Positions 1 to 11,399 of a stretch of DNA of 64,000 bases are shown one piece after another (position 1 is the stretch's first letter; each line of letters opens with the position of its first letter). The position numbers and the translations under genes were made by a program. The DNA comes from Polyangiaceae bacterium (GTDB lineage Bacteria > Myxococcota_A > Polyangia > Polyangiales > Polyangiaceae): contig JADJYE010000012.1 in the NCBI GenBank assembly GCA_016719945.1, positions 163,560 to 227,559 of the forward strand, read 5' to 3'. The notes beneath the pieces were generated by a model. It ran no database searches. It saw only the letters and a list, made by a program, of their open reading frames with translations, and was not told where the DNA came from.

Positions 1-1
1 G

Positions 2-235
2 ACGCTGCTCGTCGACGTCGACGGCGCCCAGGACTCTGCGAAGTTCCAGTACGACGCGTCGATCTTCAGCGGCTTCGTCAACGAGTGCGTCGAAAACTTC
101 GAGACCGAGGTCCTCGACATCGAGATCATCGAGGGGGGCGGCGGCGCGGGCGGCGGTGGCGGCGGCACTGGCGGAGCGGGCGGCGCGGGCGGCGCAGGCG
201 GCGCAGCGGGCGGCGGCGGCACCGGCGGCGTCTGA
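2..235 (+). CDS. C-terminal end of a Gly-rich protein (5' truncated)
   Basis: The window opens inside this gene; 77 residues are visible before the TGA. About 46 residues of ordinary mixed sequence (ending VLDIEIIEG) are followed by a tail of some 30 residues made almost only of Gly and Ala with two Thr. Such tails are common on exported or envelope proteins of myxobacteria, but nothing here names a function. The tail coincides with an extremely GC-rich tract. A hairpin follows the stop, so this gene probably ends its transcript here. Confidence 0.6.
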   Translation, partial: TLLVDVDGAQDSAKFQYDASIFSGFVNECVENFETEVLDIEIIEGGGGAGGGGGGTGGAGGAGGAGGAAGGGGTGGV

Positions 236-251
236 CCGTGTGCTAAAAATG

Positions 252-266
252 GCGGCGTAACGCCGC
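252..266. terminator. Short GC hairpin after the Gly-rich gene
   Basis: A perfect 6-bp stem (GCGGCG / CGCCGC) with a TAA loop lies 16 bases past the stop of the preceding gene and just after an A-run. There is no good T-tract on the plus-strand side, so termination is inferred from position and stem strength. Confidence 0.35.
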
Positions 267-301
267 TTGGCTGGGGAGGTGCTGCAATTTTACCCCCCGG
301 G

Positions 302-324
302 CCCCCCTCGCTCCGCGAGGGGGG
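302..324. terminator. Strong hairpin between convergent genes
   Basis: A perfect 9-bp stem (CCCCCCTCG / CGAGGGGGG) with a 5-base loop sits 12 bases downstream of the gnd stop. Read on the minus strand it is followed by an A/T-containing stretch (TAAAATTGC). It lies between two convergent genes and is a plausible terminator for the zwf-pgl-gnd operon. Confidence 0.5.
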
Positions 325-336
325 AGCGCGCTCGCG

Positions 337-1782
337 CTACTTGCCGCTGACGCCGAGCCAGTCGGTGTGCACGAAGCCTAGCTCCGGCTTGTCGGTCCGC
401 TCGTAGGTGTGCGCGCCGAAGGCGTCGCGCTGGGCCTGGGTGAGGTTCTGAGGCAGTCGCGCGGTGCGGTAGGCGTCGAAGTACGAGAGGCTCGCGGTCG
501 TGGCAGGCAGGGGGATCCCGAGGCTCACCCCGAGCGCGACCGCGCGGCGCCACCCCGGCTGCGCGTCGTGCACGGTCTTCTCGAGCTCGGGGTCCGCGAG
601 GATGCTCTCGAGCTGGGGGTCTCGGTCATAGGCGCGCATGATGGTGTCGAGCAGGCGCGCGCGGATGATGCAGCCCCCCTTCCAGATGCGGGCCATCTCC
701 TTGAGGTCGACGCCCCACTTCTGGGCGGCGCTGGTCGCGCTGATCAGCCGCAGCCCCTGCGCGTAGGAGCCGATCTTCGCGGCGAGCAGCGCGTCGTGGA
801 TGTCGGCCAGCGCCCGCGCCTTGTCCGCCACGACGCCGTCGCCGCCGGCGGGGGGCAACGCGGCGCGCACGCGCTCGCTCGCGCGCACGCGCTCGTCCTT
901 CATGCTCGACAGCACCCGGGCGTCGATGGCCGCCGCGATGGTGGGGATGGGCACCGCGTGATCGAGCGCGATCTGGACGGTCCACTTGCCGGTGCCCTTC
1001 TGGCCCGCGCGGTCCTGGACGAGGTCGACGAGCGGTCGGCCGCTCGACGGCTCGGTCACCTTGAGCACCGTCGCGGTGATCTCGATCAGGAACGACGACA
1101 GCGCGCCCTCGTTCCATTTCGCGAAGACCTCGCCGATCTGGGGCGCGCCCATGCCGAGGGCGCGCGACATCAAGTCGTAGGCCTCGGCGATGAGCTGCAT
1201 GTCGCCGTACTCGATCCCGTTGTGCACCATCTTCACGAAGTGGCCCGCGCCGTCGGGCCCCACGTGCGTCACGCACGGCCCGCTGTCGGTCTTCGCCGCG
1301 ATGGCCTCGAACACGGGCCGCGTCGCGTCCCACGCCTCCTGCGCCCCGCCCGGCATCAGCGAGGGCCCGAAGCGAGCGCCCTCTTCTCCGCCGGAGATGC
1401 CCATGCCCACGAAGTGGATGCCCTTGTCCTTGAGCGCGCGCTCGCGCCGCTGCGTCTCGGGGAACCAGGTGTTGCCGCCGTCGATCACGACGTCACCCCG
1501 CTCGAGGAGCGGCGCCAGCTCGTCGAGCACTGCGTCGACCGGCGCGCCGGCCTTCACCATGACCAGGATGCGCCGCGGCCGCGCGAGCGACTCGACCAGC
1601 TGCGCGAGGGTCTTGGCAGGGACGAGCGCCTTGTCGGGGTTGTTCGCCACGACCTCGTCGGTCACCGCGCCCGAGCGGTTGTAGACCGCGACGCGCTGCC
1701 CGTGGTCCGCCATGTTGAGCGCGAGGTTGCGCCCCATCACCGCCATCCCGATCACCGCGACATCGGCTCGTGCCTGCGTCAT
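337..1782 (-). CDS. gnd: 6-phosphogluconate dehydrogenase, decarboxylating
   Basis: This enzyme oxidises and decarboxylates 6-phosphogluconate to ribulose 5-phosphate with NADP+, the last oxidative step of the pentose phosphate pathway in the cytosol. The 481-residue length is typical of the long-chain family. The N-terminus carries the dinucleotide-binding signature (VIGMAVMGRNLALNMADHG), where the usual GLAVMG appears as GMAVMG, and NRS follows as expected for NADP selection. The substrate and catalytic region is present (GISGGEEGARFGPSLMPGG, then KMVHNGIEYGDMQL with the catalytic Lys). A GTGKWTVQ segment and a late HTDW also fit. It is last in the zwf-pgl-gnd operon, starting 3 bases after the pgl stop, so the oxidative branch is co-transcribed. 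Confidence 0.96.
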   Translation of the reverse strand: MTQARADVAVIGMAVMGRNLALNMADHGQRVAVYNRSGAVTDEVVANNPDKALVPAKTLAQLVESLARPRRILVMVKAGAPVDAVLDELAPLLERGDVVIDGGNTWFPETQRRERALKDKGIHFVGMGISGGEEGARFGPSLMPGGAQEAWDATRPVFEAIAAKTDSGPCVTHVGPDGAGHFVKMVHNGIEYGDMQLIAEAYDLMSRALGMGAPQIGEVFAKWNEGALSSFLIEITATVLKVTEPSSGRPLVDLVQDRAGQKGTGKWTVQIALDHAVPIPTIAAAIDARVLSSMKDERVRASERVRAALPPAGGDGVVADKARALADIHDALLAAKIGSYAQGLRLISATSAAQKWGVDLKEMARIWKGGCIIRARLLDTIMRAYDRDPQLESILADPELEKTVHDAQPGWRRAVALGVSLGIPLPATTASLSYFDAYRTARLPQNLTQAQRDAFGAHTYERTDKPELGFVHTDWLGVSGK

Positions 1783-1785
1783 GAC

Positions 1786-2508
1786 TCACTCCCTGTTCGT
1801 GGTTCGGAGGCCCGCGCCGCCGAGCTTCTTGGCTGCGTCCAAATCGAGGAGGAAGCGCCCCCCGAGCGCGAGCTGGATCGGCGCCGTCGAGGGCTCGAGG
1901 GGCCCCTCGAGGGCGCGCGATATCGCGTCGGCCTTCCCCGCGCCGGTGGCGAGCACCAGCGTGACCTTGGCGCTCTCGAGCACGGGTCCGGTGACGGTGA
2001 GCCGCCTGGGCGGCGGCTTCGGGCCCACGACCGGGACCACGCGCCGCCCCCGCTCGAGGACCGCAGGCGAGCCCGGGAAGAGTGAGGCCGTGTGGGCGTC
2101 CGCGCCGACCCCGAGCAACAAGACGTCGAGGCTCGCTGGCAGCTCGGCCTCGTAGGCGCGCGCCGCGAGCTCGAGGTCCGGGGCGTCGGCGGGCATCCGG
2201 TGGACGCGCTCGGGCGCGACCCTCGCGGGCTCGAACAGCGCCTCCTTCGCCATGCGGTAGTTCGACTCGGCGTGGTCGGCAGGCACGGCGCGCTCGTCGC
2301 CAAAGTAGAAGTCCGCGATCGAGAGATCCACGCCGGAGCGCGCCAGGCGCTCGTACGCGGCCCGCGGCGTCGTCCCGCCGGCGAGCATGATCGACAGCCG
2401 TCGCCCCGCCGCCCTCGCCGACTCGACCTCCGCGGCGACCATGCGCGCGGCCCGCTCCGCCACGCTGGCGGCGTCGGCCAGGACCTCGAGGTAGGCGGGC
2501 GGCGGCAT
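1786..2508 (-). CDS. pgl: 6-phosphogluconolactonase
   Basis: Hydrolyses 6-phosphogluconolactone to 6-phosphogluconate between the zwf and gnd steps. The 240-residue product has the DevB/SOL family layout: LAGGTTPRAAYERLA near residue 50, then FYFGDERAVPADHAESNYRMA around residues 74-94, and LLGVGADAHTASLFPG near residue 145. The ATG chosen gives MPPPAYLEVL and lies 2 bases downstream of the zwf stop; the frame stays open further upstream, but that part is only the shadow of zwf. Tight spacing on both sides indicates translational coupling in the operon. Confidence 0.93.
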   Translation of the reverse strand: MPPPAYLEVLADAASVAERAARMVAAEVESARAAGRRLSIMLAGGTTPRAAYERLARSGVDLSIADFYFGDERAVPADHAESNYRMAKEALFEPARVAPERVHRMPADAPDLELAARAYEAELPASLDVLLLGVGADAHTASLFPGSPAVLERGRRVVPVVGPKPPPRRLTVTGPVLESAKVTLVLATGAGKADAISRALEGPLEPSTAPIQLALGGRFLLDLDAAKKLGGAGLRTTNRE

Positions 2509-2510
2509 CG

Positions 2511-4046
2511 TCAGCCGATCGGCCGCCAGCGATGGCGGGTCGTCTTGAGCAGGTCGTCCGCGGCGGTGGGCCCGGAAGAGCCGGGCTCGTAGTCGTACAG
2601 CGGGATGCTCGCGTCGCTCTGCCACGCCTCGAGGATGGGCGTGCACAGCTGCCACGCCTCCTCGACGCCGTCCCGACGCGCGAAGAGCGTCTGGTCGCCT
2701 CGCATGGTGTCGAGGAACAGACGCTCGTACGCCTCCGCGCCGGGGTGCGAGAAGGCGCGCGAGTAGGAGAAGTCCATCTTCACGTTGCTCACGAACAGGT
2801 CGTCGCCCGGCTGCTTGCACATGAACGAGAACTCGATGCCCTCGTCCGGCTGGATGCGCAGCACGAGCACGTTCTGCTCGAGCCGCTGACAGACCTCGTC
2901 GCGACCGAACAGGCACAGGGGCACCGCGCGGAAATGGATCGCCACCTCGGTGCAGCGCTTCGAGAGGCGCTTGCCGGCGCGCACGTAGAACGGCACGCCG
3001 TGCCACCGCCAGTTGTCGATCATGAAGCGGCAGGCGACGTACGTGGGCGTGGTCGAGCTCGGCGAGACGTGCGCCTCCTCACGGAAGCCGCGGTACTGCC
3101 CGCGCACCACGTGATCGGCCACCTCGTACGCGGTGATCGGCCGGATCGAGCGCAACAGCTGCCCCTTCTCGTTGCGGATCTCGTCGGCCTTGAACGACAC
3201 CGGCGGCTCCATCGCGGCGAGCGCCAGGATCTCGAGCAGGTGGTTTTGCACCACGTCGCGCAGCGCGCCCGTCTCGTCATAGAAGCGGCCGCGCCCCTCC
3301 ATCCCCAGCTCCTCGGAGGCGGTGATCTGGACGTGGTCGACGTAGTTCCGGTTCCACAGCGGCTCGAACAACGAGTTGCCGAAGCGCAGCACGAGGATGT
3401 TCTGGACCGTCTCCTTGCCGAGGTAGTGATCGATCCGAAAGATCTGGTCCTCGGTCAGGTACGTCGCGGCCATCTGGTTGAGCGCTCGCGCGCTCTCCAG
3501 ATCGCGCCCGAAGGGCTTCTCGATCATGACCCGAGAGAACGGCCCCTTGGGCGCGTCCGCGTGAAGCAGGGCGGCGGCCTTGAGGCCCGAGAGGATCGTC
3601 GGGAACGCGCTCGGCAGCGTGGAGAAGAAGAAGATGCGGTTCTTCTGGGTCGCCCGCTCGCGGTCGAGCTCGTCGAGCTTGGCGGTCAGCCCGGCGAAGG
3701 TCTCCGGCGAGTCGTGGTCGCCCTTCACGTAGTGGATCTTGCGGGCGAGCTTGTCCCACACGGCCTCGTCGAGCGGCTTGGTCCGCGAGAACTTCGCGGT
3801 CGCCTACGTGTGCATGGCGACGAAGGCGTCTCGGTCGTGGGCGCTGCGCCCCACGCCCACGAGCTCGAAGCCCTCGGGCAGCAGGCCGTCTTTCATGAGG
3901 TTGTACAGCGCCGGGACCAGCTTGCGACGAGCGAGGTCGCCGGTCGCGCCGAAGATCACCAGCGCGCACGGCTTGGCGCTCCGCTCGTGGACGATGGCCT
4001 CGCCGGGCACCGTCTCCGTCTCGATTCGCGTCGTCGAGATTCCCAT
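2511..4046 (-). CDS. zwf: Glucose-6-phosphate 1-dehydrogenase, with an in-frame TAG stop
   Basis: First enzyme of the pentose phosphate pathway, oxidising glucose 6-phosphate with NADP+. Starting at the ATG giving MGISTTRIE, the N-terminal nucleotide-binding part is clear (VIFGATGDLARRKLVPALY), as is the substrate-binding RIDHYLGKETVQN in the second section. The reading frame is unbroken for 512 codons except for a TAG at 3804-3806, after residue 80. It separates SAHDRDAFVAMHT from ATAKFSRTKPLDEAVWDKL, and both sides are normal G6PDH sequence in the same frame. Without the stop the protein is about 510 residues, the usual length. A base-call error (e.g. GAG read as TAG), a real nonsense mutation, or read-through could explain it. 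First gene of the operon, divergent from the desaturase. Confidence 0.9.
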
Positions 4047-4209
4047 CGTCCCGCGCCCTCCCGGCACGCGGCCTGCGCGAGCGCTCCCCGCGCGTCGGCC
4101 GTCGGCCAGCGAACCTACCACCCAGGGCGGTAACCACAAGAGCCTGTGACGCAGCGTCAGTCCGCGCGCGAGTTGACCCATTGCGCGGGCGGAGCGACGC
4201 TGGAGGCCC

Positions 4210-5124
4210 ATGCTGTTCGAGCTCGCGCAACGCGGTCATTTCCTGCTGACCTGGCTGGTGCTGACCGTGCTCGCCTTCGGGATGACGCTGGCGATGTCGG
4301 GCACGCTGTTCCTGCTCTACTACTGGCGGCCGACCTTCGAGGCCTGGCAGCGCAAGTCGAACCCGGTGTTTCCGAAGCCGCTGATGGTGCGGCGCGAGGT
4401 GCTGCAGATGCTCAAGGGCATCTACACCGCGACGCTCTGCCCGGCGCTCGCGCTTCACCTGGTCGACGCAGGGTGGTCGAAGGCCTACGGCGGGCTCGGC
4501 GGCTATGGCGTCGGCTACCTGGTCTTCACCTTCTTCGTGGCCTGGATCGGCTCCGACCTGTACGAGTTCTTCTACCACCGCCTGGGCCACACCCGCGCGT
4601 TCTGGTGGAAGCAACACAAGTCGCACCACGTGTTCTTCAACCCCTCGCCCTTCTCGGTGATCGCCGACGATCACGTCGATCAGCTGCTGCGCTCCGCGCC
4701 GCTGCTGTTCATCCCCATGCTGATGCCGATCAACATGGACCTGCTGTTCCTCACCTACGGCGCGTTCTTCTATGGCTACGGCGTGTACCTGCACTGGGGC
4801 TTCGAGCTGCGCTGGCCGGGGTCTCACCACCCCTGGATCAACACGAGCTTCCAGCACTACGTGCACCACGCCAAGTCGACGCTGAACAAGCCGATGCACA
4901 CGGGGTTCTTCTTCAAGCTGTGGGACCAGCTCGCGAAGAGCGAGTACCGCGCCGATCCCAGCGAGTGTGTATGCGCTGGCTGCTGCACCGCGCGGGGTGA
5001 GCGCACCCGCGAGGCCTTCCTCGCCATCGAGAAGCCGGACTACACGCCGCTGCTCTCTCCGTCTTTCTGGGTCTTCGGCGACAAGCGGCTCCGCGCGCCG
5101 GCCTCGGCCTCTCCGCCGGGGTGA
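4210..5124 (+). CDS. Sterol desaturase / fatty acid hydroxylase family membrane protein
   Basis: An integral-membrane di-iron oxygenase of the C-5 sterol desaturase (ERG3) / fatty acid hydroxylase superfamily, 304 residues. Hydrophobic spans occur at about residues 10-35, 60-80, 95-118 and 165-200. The His clusters expected for the two irons are present: HRLGH, HKSHH and HYVHH, together with HHPW. Bacterial members act on sterols, hopanoids or other lipids; the substrate cannot be told from the sequence. The last 55 residues contain a Cys-rich stretch (ECVCAGCC) not typical of the family. The stop overlaps the GTG of the next gene (GTGA), so the two are translationally coupled. Confidence 0.88.
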   Translation: MLFELAQRGHFLLTWLVLTVLAFGMTLAMSGTLFLLYYWRPTFEAWQRKSNPVFPKPLMVRREVLQMLKGIYTATLCPALALHLVDAGWSKAYGGLGGYGVGYLVFTFFVAWIGSDLYEFFYHRLGHTRAFWWKQHKSHHVFFNPSPFSVIADDHVDQLLRSAPLLFIPMLMPINMDLLFLTYGAFFYGYGVYLHWGFELRWPGSHHPWINTSFQHYVHHAKSTLNKPMHTGFFFKLWDQLAKSEYRADPSECVCAGCCTARGERTREAFLAIEKPDYTPLLSPSFWVFGDKRLRAPASASPPG

Positions 5125-6359
5125 GCGTCGCCGCGCGAGCCGCGTCCGAGCTCGAGCTCCGGTCTCGCTGGCTCGCCTCGGCGCGCGTCATCGTTGGCGC
5201 TCGCGATCTGCTTCACGAGCGTCCTTGGGACGGCGAGCCGACCCGCGCCCTGCTCGACAGAGGCTGGGCCGAGGGCCTGTTGGCCCTGTCGGACCCCGAG
5301 CTGCGGGCGCTCGAGCTCGGCGGGCTCGCGGCCGACTGGCCGCCCGGCACACCGACCACGCTGCTCGAGCTGATCGGGGAGCTGCGCGAGGTGTGCCGGG
5401 TGGAGCCGCTGCTCTTCAGCCCGACCCCGCCGAGGCCGGACCGACGGCTCGAGTCCCCACGCAAGCGGGCCCAGGTCGACGCGCTGGCGCGCGCCCTCGA
5501 GGGCCGCGCCGAGTCCGCCGCGCGCATCGTGGACGTCGGGTCGGGGCACGGTCACCTCACGCGCGAGCTGGCGGAGACCTTCGGCCGACCCGTGCTGGGC
5601 TTGGAGCGCAGCTCCTCGCTGACAGCGCGGGCGCGCTCGCTGCCGTCCTTCGCCAGCCCGTCGTTCGCCGTGAGCGACGTGCTGCGCGACGGCATCCCGC
5701 TCGCCGCCGGAGACTGGGCCGTGGCCCTCCACGCTTGCGGAGAGCTGGGTGACGCGGTCGTCCGGGAGGCGGCCGCGAGCGGCGCCTCGGTCGCGCTCGT
5801 GGGGTGTTGCCTGCAGAAGCAGCGGGCAGCCCACAGGGCGCCGCTGTGTCACGACGACGACCTCGAGCCGAGCGGGGGGCGGGGGAGGCTCGCGCTCGAC
5901 AAGCGCCTGCTCGGCCTGAGCAACCTGACCGCTCGCGAGCGGGGCGTCGAGGCCAGCTTCGACGACAACCTGGCGTCGAGGCGACGCAGGCTCGCGCTCC
6001 ACCGCTTGCTCTCGTCGGTCGAGCCCGGGCTACCGTTCGGCGCCGAGATCGCGGGGCTCAACCGTCGCGCGGCGCGCAGCGACCTGCCGGGGCTGGTGGC
6101 CCGCGCGTTCGCCCTCCGCGGCCTCGCGCAGCCCTCGGCCGAGTCCCTGGCCGAGGCGGCTCGCTGGGCCGACGAAGGGCACGCGCGCGCGCGCCGCCTG
6201 TCGCTGCCGCGCGCAGCCTTCTCGCGCGTGCTCGAGGTGTTCGTGCTGCTCGATCGCGCGCTGTACCTGCGAGAGCGTAGCTACGCCGTCGAGCTGGGGG
6301 AGCTCTTCCCTGCCGAGGTGAGCGCCAGGAACCTGGCGCTGTTCGCGACATCGCCGTGA
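5121..6359 (+). CDS. METTL25/RRNAD1-like SAM-dependent methyltransferase
   Basis: A 412-residue putative methyltransferase. The SAM-binding motif I is clear at about residue 138 (IVDVGSGHGHLTRELAE), followed by an acidic/basic motif II (VLGLERS). The later pair ALHACGELGD and ALVGCCLQK closely match the hallmark LHxCGDL and VGCC motifs of the mainly eukaryotic METTL25/RRNAD1 group. The first 120 residues carry no recognised motif but lead into a short RKRAQVDAL helix before the domain, as in that family. Target unknown. The GTG start overlaps the desaturase stop. Family assignment is from motif memory and should be treated as likely, not certain. Confidence 0.75.
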   Translation: MSVAARAASELELRSRWLASARVIVGARDLLHERPWDGEPTRALLDRGWAEGLLALSDPELRALELGGLAADWPPGTPTTLLELIGELREVCRVEPLLFSPTPPRPDRRLESPRKRAQVDALARALEGRAESAARIVDVGSGHGHLTRELAETFGRPVLGLERSSSLTARARSLPSFASPSFAVSDVLRDGIPLAAGDWAVALHACGELGDAVVREAAASGASVALVGCCLQKQRAAHRAPLCHDDDLEPSGGRGRLALDKRLLGLSNLTARERGVEASFDDNLASRRRRLALHRLLSSVEPGLPFGAEIAGLNRRAARSDLPGLVARAFALRGLAQPSAESLAEAARWADEGHARARRLSLPRAAFSRVLEVFVLLDRALYLRERSYAVELGELFPAEVSARNLALFATSP

Positions 6360-6394
6360 CGACCGACGGCCGGTGAACCTACCATCCTGCCGTC

Positions 6395-9085
<2,691 letters not shown>

Positions 9086-9139
9086 CCTCGCCCCAGGGCT
9101 GGCGCTCCCGCGCGGGTCCGTGCACATTGTGAGGGCCCG

Positions 9140-11341
9140 ATGGACTGCCTTGCCTGCCACACCGAGAACAATGAGGGAGCGCGATTCTGCGCCAAATGTG
9201 GGGCGCCGCTCCCCGTCCAGCAGGTCGAGGAGGACGATCCCCTCATCGGCACCACGATCGGCGGACGCTATCGCGTGATGGGCATCCTCGGTGAGGGGGG
9301 GATGGGCCGCGTCTACGCCGCCGAGCAGCAGATGGGGACGAGCGTCCGCAAGGTCGCGATCAAGACCCTGCTGTCGAGCCTCGCCAAAGATCCCAAGACG
9401 GTCGCGCGCTTCATGCGCGAGGTCGGCACGGTGAGCGAGCTCGAGCACCCCAACACGATCAAGGTCTACGACTGCGGCCAGATCGAGGGCACCGGCGAGC
9501 TCTACATCGCGATGGAGCTGCTCCAGGGCACGGCCCTCGAGGATCTGCTCACGAACGGTCAGACGCTGCCCCCGGAGCGGGTCGACCGCATCATCGGGCA
9601 GGTGTGCGGCTCCCTTCAGGAGGCGCACGACAAGGGGATCGTGCACCGCGATCTGAAGCCCGCGAACATCTACATCACCACCCGCGCCGGTGAGACCGAC
9701 GTCGTGAAGGTGCTCGATTTCGGCATCGCCAAGCGCGGCTCGAGGGAGTCGCAGCACGAGAAGAAGCTGACCCAGCAGGGCACGATCCTCGGCACTCCCC
9801 CGTACATGAGCCCCGAGCAGTTCTCCGGCAAGGACCTCGACGCGCGGAGCGACCTCTACTCGCTGGGCGTCGTGACCTACGAGATGCTGACGGGGCGGCT
9901 GCCCTTCGAGGCCGATACGCCCTGGCAGTGGATGACGCAGCACGTGAACGCGCAGCCGTTCCCGTTCGAGACCACGCCTGCCGGCGCGAGCGTGCCGGTG
10001 AAGATGAAGCAAGCCGTCTTGCGTGCCCTCGCCAAGGACCCCGCAGATCGCCCGCAGAGCGCCCGCGAGTTCTTCGAGGAGCTCACGGTCGGCGCGGTTC
10101 GCATGAGCGCCCTGGGCCTCGGTGCTGGTGGCGTCGAAGCGATCCGGAGCCTTGCGCCTTCCGGCTTGCCGATATCGAGCCAACAGCCGGGGTCGTTCAA
10201 CGCCAGCTCGGGCGGGCAGAGCCCTCGCGTGGCCGGCACGCAGGTCGGCGCGCCGCTCGTGCCCGACTTCGGAGCTGGAGGGCAGGGGGCTGGGGGGCAG
10301 GGGTTTGGGGGGCAGGCGTACCAGGGCCCTGGGCAGACCGCGCCGGGCATCGACGCGCAGGTCGCCTACGGCCACCCCGCGGTGAAGACGCAGAGCGGTA
10401 CGGCGTTCCCCGCGCCGCCCGTCCGCCCCCACAAGAGCTCGGGCGGCGGGGCGATCGCGGTCATCCTCGGCCTGTGTGTGCTGGCGGGGGGCGCCGGCAC
10501 CTTCATCTACTGGCGTACGACGCAGCCGACCTCCACGACCGCGAGCACCGGCGACGACGACGAGACAGAGCCCTCCGACGACGACGGCTCCACCACCGCG
10601 ACGGCCACCAGCACGTCGACGACGACCACGGCCACCACCGTCGCCAGCGTTCCCACGGCAGCTTCTTCAGCGCCGACCGAGGCCGCGCCGACCGAGACCG
10701 TGGCCGCGGGACCGGTCGCCCGGGTGCCTGGCCACTCGTTGCTGCCGACCGAGCAAGAGTGGTCGGCGGCACCCCCGCTGACCAACGTGAAGAACGCCGC
10801 GAAGCTCGGCTGCGAGGCGCGCACGGTGCGAGAGTGGGTCAGGGTCCTGTGCAAAGACAAGAACGACACCGGCGGCACGCCAGCGTGGGTCAACGTCGAT
10901 CACGACGGAGGTCGCGGCGACACGTTCACCAACATCGACGGCCCGAAGACCTCGGTCATCTACGCGTTCGAAGAGGGCGCAGACCTGAAGGTCAGCTTCA
11001 AGTGGACGGACAAGACCTCCGCGTTCGTCGCGCAGTGGCCGAAGGGGGCGCCTAAGCCTGCGACCGTCGGGGAGTTCGCGGCCACCACCCCGCCGCCGAT
11101 CGCGCAGCGGCCCCAGCCTCACACGCCCATCCAGCCGGTCATCATCCCGCCGGTGCCGCCGCCTCCGAAGCCCCCGCCGGCGGAGCCGATCAAGCGGCCT
11201 GAGCCGATCAAGCGGCCCGAGCCGATCAAGCAGCCCGAGCCCATCAAGAAGCCGCCGCCGCCGCCGCGCATCCCGACCCAGTCGGAGCCGATCAAGCGGC
11301 CGAAGCCTCCGCCGGGCAGCATCAAAGCGCCGAAGCACTGA
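9140..11341 (+). CDS. Membrane-anchored Ser/Thr protein kinase with N-terminal zinc ribbon
   Basis: A 733-residue Hanks-type kinase. Residues 3-20 hold two CxxC pairs (C3/C6 and C17/C20), a zinc-ribbon head. The kinase domain spans about 44-315, with Gly loop GEGGMG (51-56), Lys75 in VAIK, HRD at 169-171 followed by LKPAN, DFG at 193-195 and SPEQ in the P+1 region, so it should be active. A Gly/Gln-rich linker leads to one membrane span at about 436-456. Beyond it lie a Thr/Ser/Ala-rich stretch, a roughly 110-residue globular part with two Cys, and a Pro-rich tail with repeated EPIKRP units (about 11190-11300). Topology implies a cytoplasmic kinase and a periplasmic sensor. Confidence 0.93.
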   Translation: MDCLACHTENNEGARFCAKCGAPLPVQQVEEDDPLIGTTIGGRYRVMGILGEGGMGRVYAAEQQMGTSVRKVAIKTLLSSLAKDPKTVARFMREVGTVSELEHPNTIKVYDCGQIEGTGELYIAMELLQGTALEDLLTNGQTLPPERVDRIIGQVCGSLQEAHDKGIVHRDLKPANIYITTRAGETDVVKVLDFGIAKRGSRESQHEKKLTQQGTILGTPPYMSPEQFSGKDLDARSDLYSLGVVTYEMLTGRLPFEADTPWQWMTQHVNAQPFPFETTPAGASVPVKMKQAVLRALAKDPADRPQSAREFFEELTVGAVRMSALGLGAGGVEAIRSLAPSGLPISSQQPGSFNASSGGQSPRVAGTQVGAPLVPDFGAGGQGAGGQGFGGQAYQGPGQTAPGIDAQVAYGHPAVKTQSGTAFPAPPVRPHKSSGGGAIAVILGLCVLAGGAGTFIYWRTTQPTSTTASTGDDDETEPSDDDGSTTATATSTSTTTTATTVASVPTAASSAPTEAAPTETVAAGPVARVPGHSLLPTEQEWSAAPPLTNVKNAAKLGCEARTVREWVRVLCKDKNDTGGTPAWVNVDHDGGRGDTFTNIDGPKTSVIYAFEEGADLKVSFKWTDKTSAFVAQWPKGAPKPATVGEFAATTPPPIAQRPQPHTPIQPVIIPPVPPPPKPPPAEPIKRPEPIKRPEPIKQPEPIKKPPPPPRIPTQSEPIKRPKPPPGSIKAPKH

Positions 11342-11399
11342 CGCGCCACGCGCGCTCCGCGCCGACCGAAAGGTAAGTAGCCCCTCGGTCAGCTGCGGG

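Noticed and set aside
409..2085. Long plus-strand open frame antisense to gnd and pgl
   Set aside because: It is Arg-rich with the composition expected from the complement of a GC-rich gene and has no family motif; gnd and pgl on the other strand are certain.
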